6,437 bases of DNA from Hadesarchaea archaeon (GCA_030616505.1 JAUWXD010000021.1:1-6437), one strand, 5' to 3'; shown: positions 1-6,111, numbered from the stretch's first letter. Notes: generated by a model not told the origin, from the sequence alone. Numbers and translations are program-made.

Positions 1-82
1 GTTTAAAGTACCGAACCAAAGAAGATTAGGGTTAGTTTTTTGTACGCTAGAAATCGGGTACGAGTTAATTAGTATACATATA

Positions 83-484
83 TCATGTTGGTTCTGGCTT
101 TTTCGGTTCGACGAGCACAGCATCAACGGTACCGCTCTGTCCCGGACGGCTGGTCACACGCGCCTTGCCGAGCTCCGTTTCGATTACCGCGCCCCGCGTT
201 AGGACGTTTCTTCGTACAAAGTGTGGATCAGCGGGGTTTTCGATTACTGTTAGGATTTTGACTTTCTTCGTGCGTCCGGTTTTAGAATCCACCACATTCG
301 CGGAATCCGTGGAAAGCAGGTCCAACTTTTCGTTTCCTCCGAATGTGCGCAACTTGAGAGATTTTGCTGGGCCAAGTTTGGGCTCGACAAATTCGTTTCC
401 CATTTCTCGTTTACGTTTGCCTCGCCTAGCCCATATCTGCCCGCCGCTGGGCTTCTTCAGAGACCTTCCTTGCCATTTGGCCAT
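83..484 (-). CDS. rps8e: 30S ribosomal protein S8e
   Basis: Archaeal/eukaryotic-type small-subunit ribosomal protein eS8, which binds 16S rRNA in the body of the 30S subunit. The 133-residue product has the family hallmarks: the N-terminus MAKWQGRSLKKPSGG, then the basic GKRKREMG stretch and a PKLG segment, and a C-terminal beta-rich part with NPADPHFVRRN and ITRGAVIET-like (here LTRGAVIET) strands. Length is normal for archaeal S8e. The ATG start gives the canonical N-terminus. No Shine-Dalgarno precedes it, but a TATA-like box lies 37 nt upstream, so the mRNA is probably leaderless or nearly so. It lies 41 nt after the scpB stop on the same strand, so read-through from the condensin operon is also possible. 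Identification is secure; the separate promoter is inference. Confidence 0.96.
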   Translation of the reverse strand: MAKWQGRSLKKPSGGQIWARRGKRKREMGNEFVEPKLGPAKSLKLRTFGGNEKLDLLSTDSANVVDSKTGRTKKVKILTVIENPADPHFVRRNVLTRGAVIETELGKARVTSRPGQSGTVDAVLVEPKKPEPT

Positions 485-515
485 AAATATCGCTGGAATA
501 GTTAGATGTAAGATG

Positions 516-522
516 TATAAAT
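516..522 (-). promoter_or_regulatory. TATA-box candidate for rps8e
   Basis: On the minus strand this reads ATTTATA, just after the scpB stop codon, preceded by GAAC as a possible BRE. The box starts 37 nt before the rps8e ATG, so transcription starting about 26 nt downstream of it would give a leader of roughly 0-10 nt. The absence of a Shine-Dalgarno before rps8e agrees with this. It suggests rps8e is not solely dependent on the smc promoter. Confidence 0.5.
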
Positions 523-525
523 GTT

Positions 526-1035
526 CTACCGCGCGAGTTCCTCAATCCGTTCGCGAACCCTGTCCATGTCATCCTCGAAACCGAAGTAGCTTGAGAATCT
601 ACGCGAAGTTCGGAGCATCCGTGTACGGCCAAATGGCTTCGATTCGATGAATCCGAGGGCCAAGAGTTGCCTGATGTGGTCGTAGACCCGGTTTCCTCGG
701 TAATCAGCGAGCTTGGATTGGGAAATATTTTGTTTGTAAGCTATCATGGCGAGGGTCTTCAGCGCCCCCCGCGAAACCCTTGTTTTCGGTATGATTTTAT
801 CGAGCTTTGTCATGCATTCATCGTTGAGGCGGAGCGTGAAGGTATCCTTGCTCATTTCGACCAGTAAGAATGGACCCCCTCGCTTTCCATAGTCGGCTTT
901 GAGGTCGCTGATGAGTTTTTGCGTATAGGTTTCAGACGAGGTTTTCAAAATCTTCTGGATTTCATCTAGGGTCAACGGGTGGTCAGCGGCATAGAGCGCG
1001 GCCTCAATCATCGAGCGGTCCTGTTTAGCCCCCAT
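526..1035 (-). CDS. scpB: Segregation and condensation protein B (ScpB)
   Basis: ScpB is the accessory winged-helix (kite) subunit of the SMC-ScpAB condensin; it dimerises and clamps the middle of the ScpA kleisin. The 169-residue protein shows the two expected winged helices. The first begins IEAALYAADHPLTLDEIQKIL (residues about 10-30). The second contains RGALKTLAMIAYKQNISQSK (89-108), followed by the recognition-like stretch RGNRVYDHIRQLLALGFIES, a wing, and the family's FSSYFGFED end (about 147-155). A short charged tail follows. The ATG overlaps the 3' end of scpA by 11 nt. An AGGTGG Shine-Dalgarno inside scpA (1042-1047) lies 6 nt before the start, so translation is probably coupled to scpA. 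Length is slightly short but normal for an archaeal ScpB. Confidence 0.93.
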   Translation of the reverse strand: MGAKQDRSMIEAALYAADHPLTLDEIQKILKTSSETYTQKLISDLKADYGKRGGPFLLVEMSKDTFTLRLNDECMTKLDKIIPKTRVSRGALKTLAMIAYKQNISQSKLADYRGNRVYDHIRQLLALGFIESKPFGRTRMLRTSRRFSSYFGFEDDMDRVRERIEELAR

Positions 1036-1693
1036 GTTTTGCCACCTTGTTGGGGATCGAGATCAATATGTCATCAAAGAGGTTAGGTTGTTCCAATTTT
1101 ACTTTCCCATCGGAGCACAAGAAAAGCAACAGAAGCAGAGTTCTGGCAACAGCAAGTCTTGTGCGCTCTTCTGTGAGTGCGAGGAGAGTGACTCTTGTCC
1201 CCATGGCGATTAGACTCGATACTCGCTTGTATAGCACGTCTAGGTGTTTTTCTATGTTGACATCGTACTCGCTGAGCGTTCGAATAATTTTCTCCATTTT
1301 TCTGCTTCTCGGCGTTTTTTTGGCCGGAATCTCAGAGAGTGCTTCTTGGAGCGCACCGAGCAAGTCCGTGAGGGTGATTTTTCGAGGGGTATTTTGTACG
1401 AGTGTTATCTCCCCAAAATCTGGGAGATTTATATCAAGTATGTCGTCGAGTCCATCTTCCGTGTCTTGCTTTCTACCGTTTCCATTTAACACGTAGTTGG
1501 ATTTTATCCGCAGGAGCACGGACGCTGAAAGTAGCGCTCGTCCAGAAGCCCGTAAATCCAGTTCCTGCATTTCCATAATCCTCTGAGTGTACACATCGGT
1601 GAGCTTCTCGATATCGATGTCCCACGGGTCGAGTTTGTGTTGTTGTACCAGTTCAAGGAGTGTTTGGAGCGGTTGATCGGTAAGGGCGGTCAT
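1025..1693 (-). CDS. scpA: Segregation and condensation protein A (ScpA kleisin)
   Basis: ScpA is the kleisin that bridges the two SMC heads: its N-terminal domain binds the SMC neck and its C-terminal winged helix binds the opposite head. The 222-residue protein has the highly conserved N-terminus with KLDPWDIDIEKLT (residues 20-32) and DLRASGRALLSASVLLRIKS (46-65). A linker with an acidic patch (DGLDDILDINLPDFGE) is the probable ScpB-binding segment. A C-terminal winged helix covers about 140-215 (LYKRVSSLIAMG through GKVKLEQPNLFDDILI). Nothing is missing compared with ordinary archaeal ScpA. The ATG lies 6 nt after the smc stop, with a GGAGG site (1704-1708) in the last smc codons. Because both SMC-binding domains are intact, this protein is good evidence that the adjacent unusual SMC is part of a real condensin. 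Confidence 0.95.
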   Translation of the reverse strand: MTALTDQPLQTLLELVQQHKLDPWDIDIEKLTDVYTQRIMEMQELDLRASGRALLSASVLLRIKSNYVLNGNGRKQDTEDGLDDILDINLPDFGEITLVQNTPRKITLTDLLGALQEALSEIPAKKTPRSRKMEKIIRTLSEYDVNIEKHLDVLYKRVSSLIAMGTRVTLLALTEERTRLAVARTLLLLLFLCSDGKVKLEQPNLFDDILISIPNKVAKHGG

Positions 1694-1699
1694 CTTCGA

Positions 1700-3958
1700 T
1701 CATCCTCCTAAACCCGAAAGCTCCACGGAGAACATTCGGGAGATTTTGTTTTCCATTGTGATACCGAAAAGTCGGTCAGCGGCGGACATCACGGCGTCGT
1801 GTAATGTTATAACGATGATTTGGGATTCTCGCGAGAACTTACGCAGCATTTCGGCGACCCGTTTTCTGTTTTTGGGATCGAGGTGGGCATCTATCTCATC
1901 TAGCACGTAGAAAGTTGTTGGTCGATATCTCTGGAGGGCAAAGATAAACGCCAAGGCTGTGAGGGCCTTCTCCCCGCCGGATAGAGCCCCCATAAAATAG
2001 ACTTCTTTGCCACGAGGCCTGGATTTTATCTCGAGCCCTTCGTCGAATAGGGATTCTTCGTTTTCTATAATTAACTCTGCAGTTCCTCCAGGCGATAGTT
2101 GACCGAAAATTTCTCCAAAGTGCCCAGAAATTTTGTTGAATGTTTTCATGAAAACTTCTTTCTTTTTTTCGTCGATTTTGTGCATGAAGTCCAACAGCGA
2201 TTGTTGTTCAGCATCCAGTTTGTCGTATCTCAGCTTTTCAGAGTTGTACCTACGCTCAGCTTCTCTATAATTTTGGATTGCGAGGAAGTTGACATCTCCG
2301 AACGAATCCATCTCCTCTTTTATTGTATTGGCTTCATGCTCGAGGGTCTTGGAGTCTAAATCTGGAGGAAGTTTTGTTTCCATCTTAACTTTTTTCATTT
2401 CTTCTTTCATGTTGTTGATTTCGGCTTCTAAAGATTCTTTTTGGATTTGCAATCCTTGGCGCTTTCCGTCCAACTCACTTATTTTTGTATTAAAAATACG
2501 CGCCTTTTCTTCAAGCTTACGCGCCTTTTCACGTATTTTATCTTTTTCGGCGCGAAGGTTTTCAATAGAGGAGCGAATTTCTGTTTCAAACTTGCTTGCG
2601 CTTTCAAGCTTAGACTGTGCTTTCTGGACTTTTTCCTGGAATTCGCGGAGCTGGGTTTCTAATTCTGTGCGGGTTCTCTCCAAACCAATGAGTTCGTTAC
2701 GCAACTCCAAAGGAGTGGGCCCTTGGCGTGGTTCTGAAGGCGATTGTGGGAAAGTCTGTTTTGAGAAGGAGTCTACAATAGGAGCGAGCTCATCTAGAAC
2801 CACTTTTAACTTGTGTAAGATATCTTGAGCGGCATATAGTGATTTTCTCTCGTCCAAGGAGTCGCTAAGTGCGTTGAATTTTTCGTGGAGCCCATTGAAT
2901 TTTGATGTTATGGAGGTGATTTTGTTCGAGGTGGTTTTACTATCTAGCGCGCCTATTTTTTTGATGCAGTTGGTTAATTCCACGATTTTTTGGCTAATTC
3001 CGTTTCGTTTTCCAGCGGTCGATTGTAATAACTCACCCAAGATGCTAACTTGTGCTCGCGCGCTTCTCACTTCCTCCAACACATCTGCACTTTGTTTTTT
3101 CTCGATGAGGTCATCAAACCAACCGATTTTTTCATTGCACTTGTTTACATCATCTCTCACGGTTTGATATCTGTTCTGTAATGTTTGGATTTCGTTGTCA
3201 ATCTTTTCAGTCCTCAATTTTAATTGCGAAAGTTTCTTCGCGTGAGTTTCTTTTTTTATCAGGAGGAGCGTTGATTGGATTTGTTCGAGTTCTCGCCTCA
3301 GCTGTTTGTAACGGATGGCAGTTTCCTTCTGTGTTCCCAGATTTTCCATTTGAACTGATATCTCGTTGAGAACTGTTCTGACGCTGTTGAGGTTTGTTTT
3401 TACCGTCTGGAGTTCCCCTATCGATTTCTGTTTTTTTTCATCATACTCAGCCACTCCTGCAAGGTCGTCTATAACCCGTCTACGTTCAATTGAGTCCATT
3501 TTCACATAGCGATCCACTTCACCTTGCATGACAAAATTGTGACCGCCAGGACTAGTCATGCTTGCGGCTAGAAGATCAACGATTTCTTGCCGGTTGACAC
3601 GTTTCTTGTTTATCCTGTAAACGCACTTTCCACTGCGGTTGACCCATCGGGATACCACTACAGTTTCAGAATTTATCGGGAGTTCTCCGTCTTTATTAGT
3701 GAAGTGTAGCGCCACCTCTGTGAATGACGCAGGACGGTGACCGTTTCCTCCCTTGAAGAGAAGGTCTGAAACTCTTTCAGCCCGCATGGTTTTTGCGCTC
3801 AGGCTCCCCAACACGAAACATAGGGCATCGACAATGTTGCTTTTGCCCATCCCGTTGGGCCCTATGAAGGCGGTAAGACCTTTTGAGATAGGAATGCTAA
3901 TCTTAGAATGTCCAAACGACTTGAAGCCTCTCATCTCAATTTTGGATATATATGGCAC
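1700..3958 (-). CDS. smc: Hinge-less, short SMC ATPase (condensin)
   Basis: SMC ATPase of chromosome condensation. Head motifs are complete: Walker A GPNGMGKS (residues 33-40), arginine-loop region KTMRAERVSDLLFKGG (56-71), Q-loop VMQGEVDR (Q145), EYDEKK at the head-arm junction (171-176), signature LSGGEK (659-664), Walker B YVLDEIDAHLD (684-694) and the H-loop region IVITLHDAVM (715-724). The joint-proximal motif FGDVNFLAIQNY (553-564) is also kept, so it is SMC and not Rad50 or RecN. It is odd in having 752 residues against the usual 1,170 or so. I find no hinge domain, no zinc hook CxxC, and shorter arms (about 171-345 and 417-606). The tip contains a predicted helical stretch and a proline-rich linker, 403-416. 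The GTG start gives the standard N-terminus before RGFKSFG; a weak AGGT lies 7 nt upstream. No frameshift is seen. An in-frame assembly deletion is not excluded. Confidence 0.95.
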   Translation of the reverse strand: MPYISKIEMRGFKSFGHSKISIPISKGLTAFIGPNGMGKSNIVDALCFVLGSLSAKTMRAERVSDLLFKGGNGHRPASFTEVALHFTNKDGELPINSETVVVSRWVNRSGKCVYRINKKRVNRQEIVDLLAASMTSPGGHNFVMQGEVDRYVKMDSIERRRVIDDLAGVAEYDEKKQKSIGELQTVKTNLNSVRTVLNEISVQMENLGTQKETAIRYKQLRRELEQIQSTLLLIKKETHAKKLSQLKLRTEKIDNEIQTLQNRYQTVRDDVNKCNEKIGWFDDLIEKKQSADVLEEVRSARAQVSILGELLQSTAGKRNGISQKIVELTNCIKKIGALDSKTTSNKITSITSKFNGLHEKFNALSDSLDERKSLYAAQDILHKLKVVLDELAPIVDSFSKQTFPQSPSEPRQGPTPLELRNELIGLERTRTELETQLREFQEKVQKAQSKLESASKFETEIRSSIENLRAEKDKIREKARKLEEKARIFNTKISELDGKRQGLQIQKESLEAEINNMKEEMKKVKMETKLPPDLDSKTLEHEANTIKEEMDSFGDVNFLAIQNYREAERRYNSEKLRYDKLDAEQQSLLDFMHKIDEKKKEVFMKTFNKISGHFGEIFGQLSPGGTAELIIENEESLFDEGLEIKSRPRGKEVYFMGALSGGEKALTALAFIFALQRYRPTTFYVLDEIDAHLDPKNRKRVAEMLRKFSRESQIIVITLHDAVMSAADRLFGITMENKISRMFSVELSGLGG
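1704..1708 (-). promoter_or_regulatory. Shine-Dalgarno of scpA inside the smc 3' end
   Basis: The minus strand reads AGGAGGATGATC just before scpA, a near match to the archaeal GGAGGTGAT consensus. The site is made by the last two glycine codons and stop codon of smc, 10 nt (from GGAGG) before the scpA ATG. This arrangement implies coupled translation of the two genes. Confidence 0.7.
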
Positions 3959-3971
3959 GTTTCCGACCTTT

Positions 3972-3986
3972 GGGGTTTTTCACCCC
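3972..3986 (-). promoter_or_regulatory. Small hairpin in the smc leader
   Basis: On the smc message this is GGGGU-GAAAA-ACCCC, a 5 bp perfect stem with a GAAAA loop, ending 13 nt before the GTG start and just before the weak AGGT ribosome site. It is seen directly in the sequence. Whether it affects translation or mRNA stability is unknown, and a 5 bp stem could be chance. Confidence 0.3.
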
Positions 3987-4035
3987 GCTCCCCGCCAGTC
4001 AGCCTCCAAAACCAATTCATTTTTTCTTTTCCATG

Positions 4036-4052
4036 CTTAAATTTCTTTCGTT
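4036..4052 (-). promoter_or_regulatory. smc: Promoter candidate for the smc-scpA-scpB operon
   Basis: The minus strand reads ACGAAAGAAATTTAAG here: a purine-rich BRE-like stretch followed by the TATA-like AAATTTAAG (4036-4044). Transcription would begin roughly at 4010-4018, giving a leader of about 50-60 nt that contains the 3972-3986 hairpin. The box is only a moderate match and the surrounding region is A/T-rich, so this is tentative. Confidence 0.35.
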
Positions 4053-4161
4053 TTAGTTTTTGTTATGTTTTTTGACCCAAAATCGGCAATTCTCCATTAT
4101 TCATTGGTTGATAAGATTCCGTACAAGTCATGTTTAATTCACCCGGTTTGCCCCCAATCTC

Positions 4162-4167
4162 TTTAAA
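4162..4167 (+). promoter_or_regulatory. TATA-box candidate for uppS
   Basis: TTTAAA lies 35 nt before the ATG at 4197, the same spacing as the TATA-like boxes of rps8e and the TrkA-N gene in this window. It would place the transcription start near 4190 and therefore exclude the in-frame ATG at 4173. The BRE position is a poor match (CAATCT). Confidence 0.4.
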
Positions 4168-4196
4168 GTGGTATGGGAAGTTGTTTTAGTGGCCAA

Positions 4197-5006
4197 ATGT
4201 CGATAGAGAAGTTTCCTATACACAAGTTGCCTGTCATGTCCCGAATCAAAAAAGTGGTGGCGAAATACTACGAACAACAGTTACTGGCAGATGTGGTTCA
4301 AGCTGGGAATGTTCCCCAACACATCGCAGTCATACTGGACGGCAACCGCAGGTTTGCGGAGAACATAGGACTGGAGAAGTTAAAAGGGCATATTTTCGGA
4401 GCCAAAAAACTTGAGGAAGTGGTGGGGTGGTGCCAAGAGCTGGGAATTAAATATATCACGGTTTACGCTTTTTCGACGGAGAATTTCAATCGGTCTGAAA
4501 AGGAAATTGAGACGTTGATGACTCTCTTTGCAGAAAAATTTAAGGAAGTCGCGAGAGACAAGCGTGTTCACAAGTACAAGGTACGTGTACGAGTGATAGG
4601 GGATCTTGGATTCTTGCCGGAAAAGGTAAAGCAAGCGGTTGAAGAGGCCCAAGGAGCAACTGAGGGTTACGACGGCTACACTCTCAATCTGGCTATTGGA
4701 TATGGTGGCAGAGCAGAGCTCGCAGAGGCCGTTCGGCGTATATGTGAGCGTATAGAGCACGGTGAGTTAAAACCAAGCGAAATAGATGAAAAGCTCATAA
4801 GCAGCCACCTTTACACTGCCGACATGCCCGACCCAGACTTGATTATCCGAACGAGTGGAGAGGAACGCCTCAGCGGATTTCTTCTGTGGCAGTCCGCATA
4901 CAGCGAACTTTACTTCTGTGAGGCGAACTGGCCAGCGTTCAGCAAGATAGACTTTCTGCGTGCGATTCGGAACTACCAGGGTAGGAAGCGAAGGTTGGGG
5001 CGGTGA
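4197..5006 (+). CDS. uppS: Cis-prenyltransferase (undecaprenyl/polyprenyl diphosphate synthase)
   Basis: Condenses isopentenyl diphosphate onto an allylic diphosphate in cis configuration to make the long polyprenyl carrier; in archaea this feeds dolichyl-type phosphate used for protein N-glycosylation. It is a cytosolic, membrane-associated enzyme. All conserved regions are present: HIAVILDGNRRFA with the catalytic DGN (from the 4197 start, D48), YAFSTENFNRSEKEIETLM, the YTLNLAIGYGGRAEL block, and near the C-terminus PDPDLIIRTSGEERLSGFLLW followed by SAYSELYF. The chosen ATG gives 269 residues. It fits a TATA box 35 nt upstream with a very short leader, and no Shine-Dalgarno is seen. An ATG at 4173 would add eight residues lying in the promoter region; an ATG at 4236 (256 residues, MSRIKKVVAKYYEQ) begins closer to the usual archaeal N-terminus and remains possible. 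It overlaps nothing and is co-transcribed with the next gene. Confidence 0.94.
   Translation: MSIEKFPIHKLPVMSRIKKVVAKYYEQQLLADVVQAGNVPQHIAVILDGNRRFAENIGLEKLKGHIFGAKKLEEVVGWCQELGIKYITVYAFSTENFNRSEKEIETLMTLFAEKFKEVARDKRVHKYKVRVRVIGDLGFLPEKVKQAVEEAQGATEGYDGYTLNLAIGYGGRAELAEAVRRICERIEHGELKPSEIDEKLISSHLYTADMPDPDLIIRTSGEERLSGFLLWQSAYSELYFCEANWPAFSKIDFLRAIRNYQGRKRRLGR
5002..5006 (+). promoter_or_regulatory. Shine-Dalgarno that decides the TTG start at 5011
   Basis: GGTGA, complementary to the archaeal 16S rRNA 3' end, includes the TGA stop of uppS and lies 4 nt before a TTG codon. The same GGTGA plus 4 nt spacing precedes the zinc-ribbon gene at 6063, which supports TTG as the real start here and translational coupling to uppS. 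Confidence 0.7.
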
Positions 5007-5010
5007 GATT

Positions 5011-5808
5011 TTGGGACCCGAAATCGCGATAATCGGCGGTTCTGGATTGTACTCTATGCAAGGACTCAAGAGTGCTAGGACCACCGTGGTGAAAACACCA
5101 TATGGGGATTCTCCAGAGCTCATCATCGGAGGGCTTCGCGGACGCGAGATAGTATTTCTTCCAAGGCACAGCAAAGACCATACAATCCCACCCCACTTGA
5201 TAAACTACCGAGCGAACATCTGGGCGCTCCACAAGCTCGGGGTTAAACGGGTGTTCGCCACGACCAGCTGTGGATCCACCAATATACGGATGCGGCCAGG
5301 TGAACTCGCTCTCTTCACCCAGTTCATCGACTTCACGAAGTGCCGCCCCCAGACCTTCTACGAGGGTGGTAAGGGTGGTGTTGTTCACGTCGATGTTACT
5401 GAGCCCTATTGTCCAGAGTTACGTAAAATCTTAACCAATGTCGCTAGGAAGTTGAATCTCAAAATACACCACAGTGCTGTCTATGCGTGCACAGAGGGCC
5501 CACGTTTCGAGACTGCAGCCGAGATAAAAGTGTTACAGAAGATGGGTTCAGACTTGGTGGGCATGACCAACGTGCCAGAGTGCATCCTCGCGCGAGAGCT
5601 GGAGATGTGTTATGCAGTGGTCGGGGTAATCACAAACTTCGCCGCTGGCATCTCCAAGAAAAAGCTCACTTACACCGAAGTCGCTGAGATAATGAAGGGC
5701 AATATAAAACGCGTTCGGGAGCTTGTCATGGAAGCGATTTCCAAGAGTCCAAAACGGCATTCATGTTCATGTAACCGTGCACTTGAAGGCGCAGTTGTGA
5801 GGGTGTAG
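5011..5808 (+). CDS. mtnP: Purine / methylthio-nucleoside phosphorylase (MTAP/PNP family)
   Basis: Phosphorolyses a purine nucleoside or 5'-methylthio-nucleoside to free base and (methylthio)ribose-1-phosphate, in purine and methionine salvage. From the TTG start the protein has 265 residues, a usual length. Seen: phosphate-binding GGSGLY (9-14), RH at 52-53, PPHLINYRANIWAL (60-73), TEGPRFET (161-168), MTNVPE (185-190), LARELEMCYAV (193-203), TNFAAG (208-213) and a C-terminal CSC (252-254). The family's adenine-specific members have Asp at the base-binding position in a TDYD motif. Here it is Asn209 in TNFAAG, as in the Pyrococcus furiosus PNP and in methylthioinosine phosphorylases, so 6-oxopurine substrates (inosine, guanosine, methylthioinosine) are likely. 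The CxC matches a motif linked to thermostability in Pyrococcus PNP and Sulfolobus MTAP II. An upstream in-frame GTG at 4960 is less likely. The symbol denotes the family; exact substrate is inferred. Confidence 0.93.
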   Translation: MGPEIAIIGGSGLYSMQGLKSARTTVVKTPYGDSPELIIGGLRGREIVFLPRHSKDHTIPPHLINYRANIWALHKLGVKRVFATTSCGSTNIRMRPGELALFTQFIDFTKCRPQTFYEGGKGGVVHVDVTEPYCPELRKILTNVARKLNLKIHHSAVYACTEGPRFETAAEIKVLQKMGSDLVGMTNVPECILARELEMCYAVVGVITNFAAGISKKKLTYTEVAEIMKGNIKRVRELVMEAISKSPKRHSCSCNRALEGAVVRV

Positions 5809-6063
5809 TCATCCCTCATAGAACTCTTCATAGTACTCGGGACGCTCAAGCTCGTACTCGCGTTCGGCTGGTTTCTTACTCTTCTTCTTTTTCTTCTCAA
5901 CTATAATGGCTACTTCTCTTGTTTCCTTGCCCTTTTCGCTTATCTTGTACGATGCAGGTTTCTTTACTTTGCCCTTGTATCCACAACGAGAACAAACAAG
6001 TCGTTTTGAGCGGCCGACTTTTGTTGGAACCAACACGGTACCACATTTGGGGCAAAACTCCAT
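5809..6063 (-). CDS. TFS/RPB9-like single zinc-ribbon protein
   Basis: The 84-residue product begins MEFCPKCGTVLVP with a second pair CSRCGYKG, giving a four-cysteine zinc ribbon (C4, C7, C24, C27) like the N-terminal domain of archaeal transcription factor S (RpoM) and of Rpb9/Rpa12. That domain docks on the RNA polymerase lobe. Archaeal TFS normally has about 105-110 residues and a second, C-terminal ribbon with an acidic DE hairpin that stimulates transcript cleavage. Here that domain is absent; instead there is a lysine-rich stretch (EKKKKKSKKPAE) and an acidic, tyrosine-rich tail (ERPEYYEEFYEG). It is probably a regulatory or structural paralogue rather than a cleavage factor, which is inference. 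The ATG at 6063 is chosen because GGTGAT (6068-6073) lies 4 nt before it; a TTG at 6075 would overlap that site. The stop abuts the stop of the convergent phosphorylase gene. Confidence 0.85.
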   Translation of the reverse strand: MEFCPKCGTVLVPTKVGRSKRLVCSRCGYKGKVKKPASYKISEKGKETREVAIIVEKKKKKSKKPAEREYELERPEYYEEFYEG

Positions 6064-6067
6064 GAGT

Positions 6068-6073
6068 ATCACC
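6068..6073 (-). promoter_or_regulatory. Shine-Dalgarno of the zinc-ribbon gene
   Basis: GGTGAT on the minus strand, 4 nt before the ATG at 6063, is fully complementary to the conserved archaeal 16S rRNA tail (AUCACC). It fixes the start at MEFCPKCG rather than at the in-frame GTG or TTG codons upstream. Confidence 0.7.
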
Positions 6074-6111
6074 AAGTGAGCGAGTTTACGAATTTTAGAA
6101 GTAAGAGATGC

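Noticed and set aside
1..82. Possible end of a plus-strand gene (frame ending with TAG at 27-29) followed by a T6 run at 36-41 as a terminator.
   Set aside because: Only eight codons are visible and cannot be identified; a T6 run alone is weak evidence. No tRNA fold or other feature was seen in these 82 bases.
165..650. Long plus-strand open frame (161 codons) across the rps8e/scpB region.
   Set aside because: It is antisense to two confidently identified genes, and its translation matches nothing recognisable and lacks a ribosome site.
2289..2828. Long plus-strand open frame opposite the smc coiled-coil region.
   Set aside because: It is Ser/Phe/Leu-rich, as expected from the antisense of a Lys/Glu-rich coiled coil; no domain or start signal supports it.
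1700..3958. Reading the short SMC as Rad50/SbcC or RecN.
   Set aside because: There is no CxxC hook, and the FGDVNFLAIQNY, EYDEKK and YVLDEIDAHLD motifs together with adjacent scpA and scpB identify it as SMC.
3931..4020. A 29-codon minus-strand open frame (MNWFWRLTGGERGEK...) overlapping the smc start, preceded by a 5-codon ATG-GAAAAGAAAAAATGA frame.
   Set aside because: The ATG lies only about 21-24 nt from the candidate TATA box, probably at or before the transcription start; it has no ribosome site and its composition is not protein-like. It could be a leader peptide only if transcription starts further upstream.
4960..5010. Upstream GTG start for the phosphorylase giving 17 extra residues.
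   Set aside because: The added residues (MRFGTTRVGSEGWGGEI) overlap uppS and are not typical of the family; the GGTGA site and spacing support the TTG at 5011.
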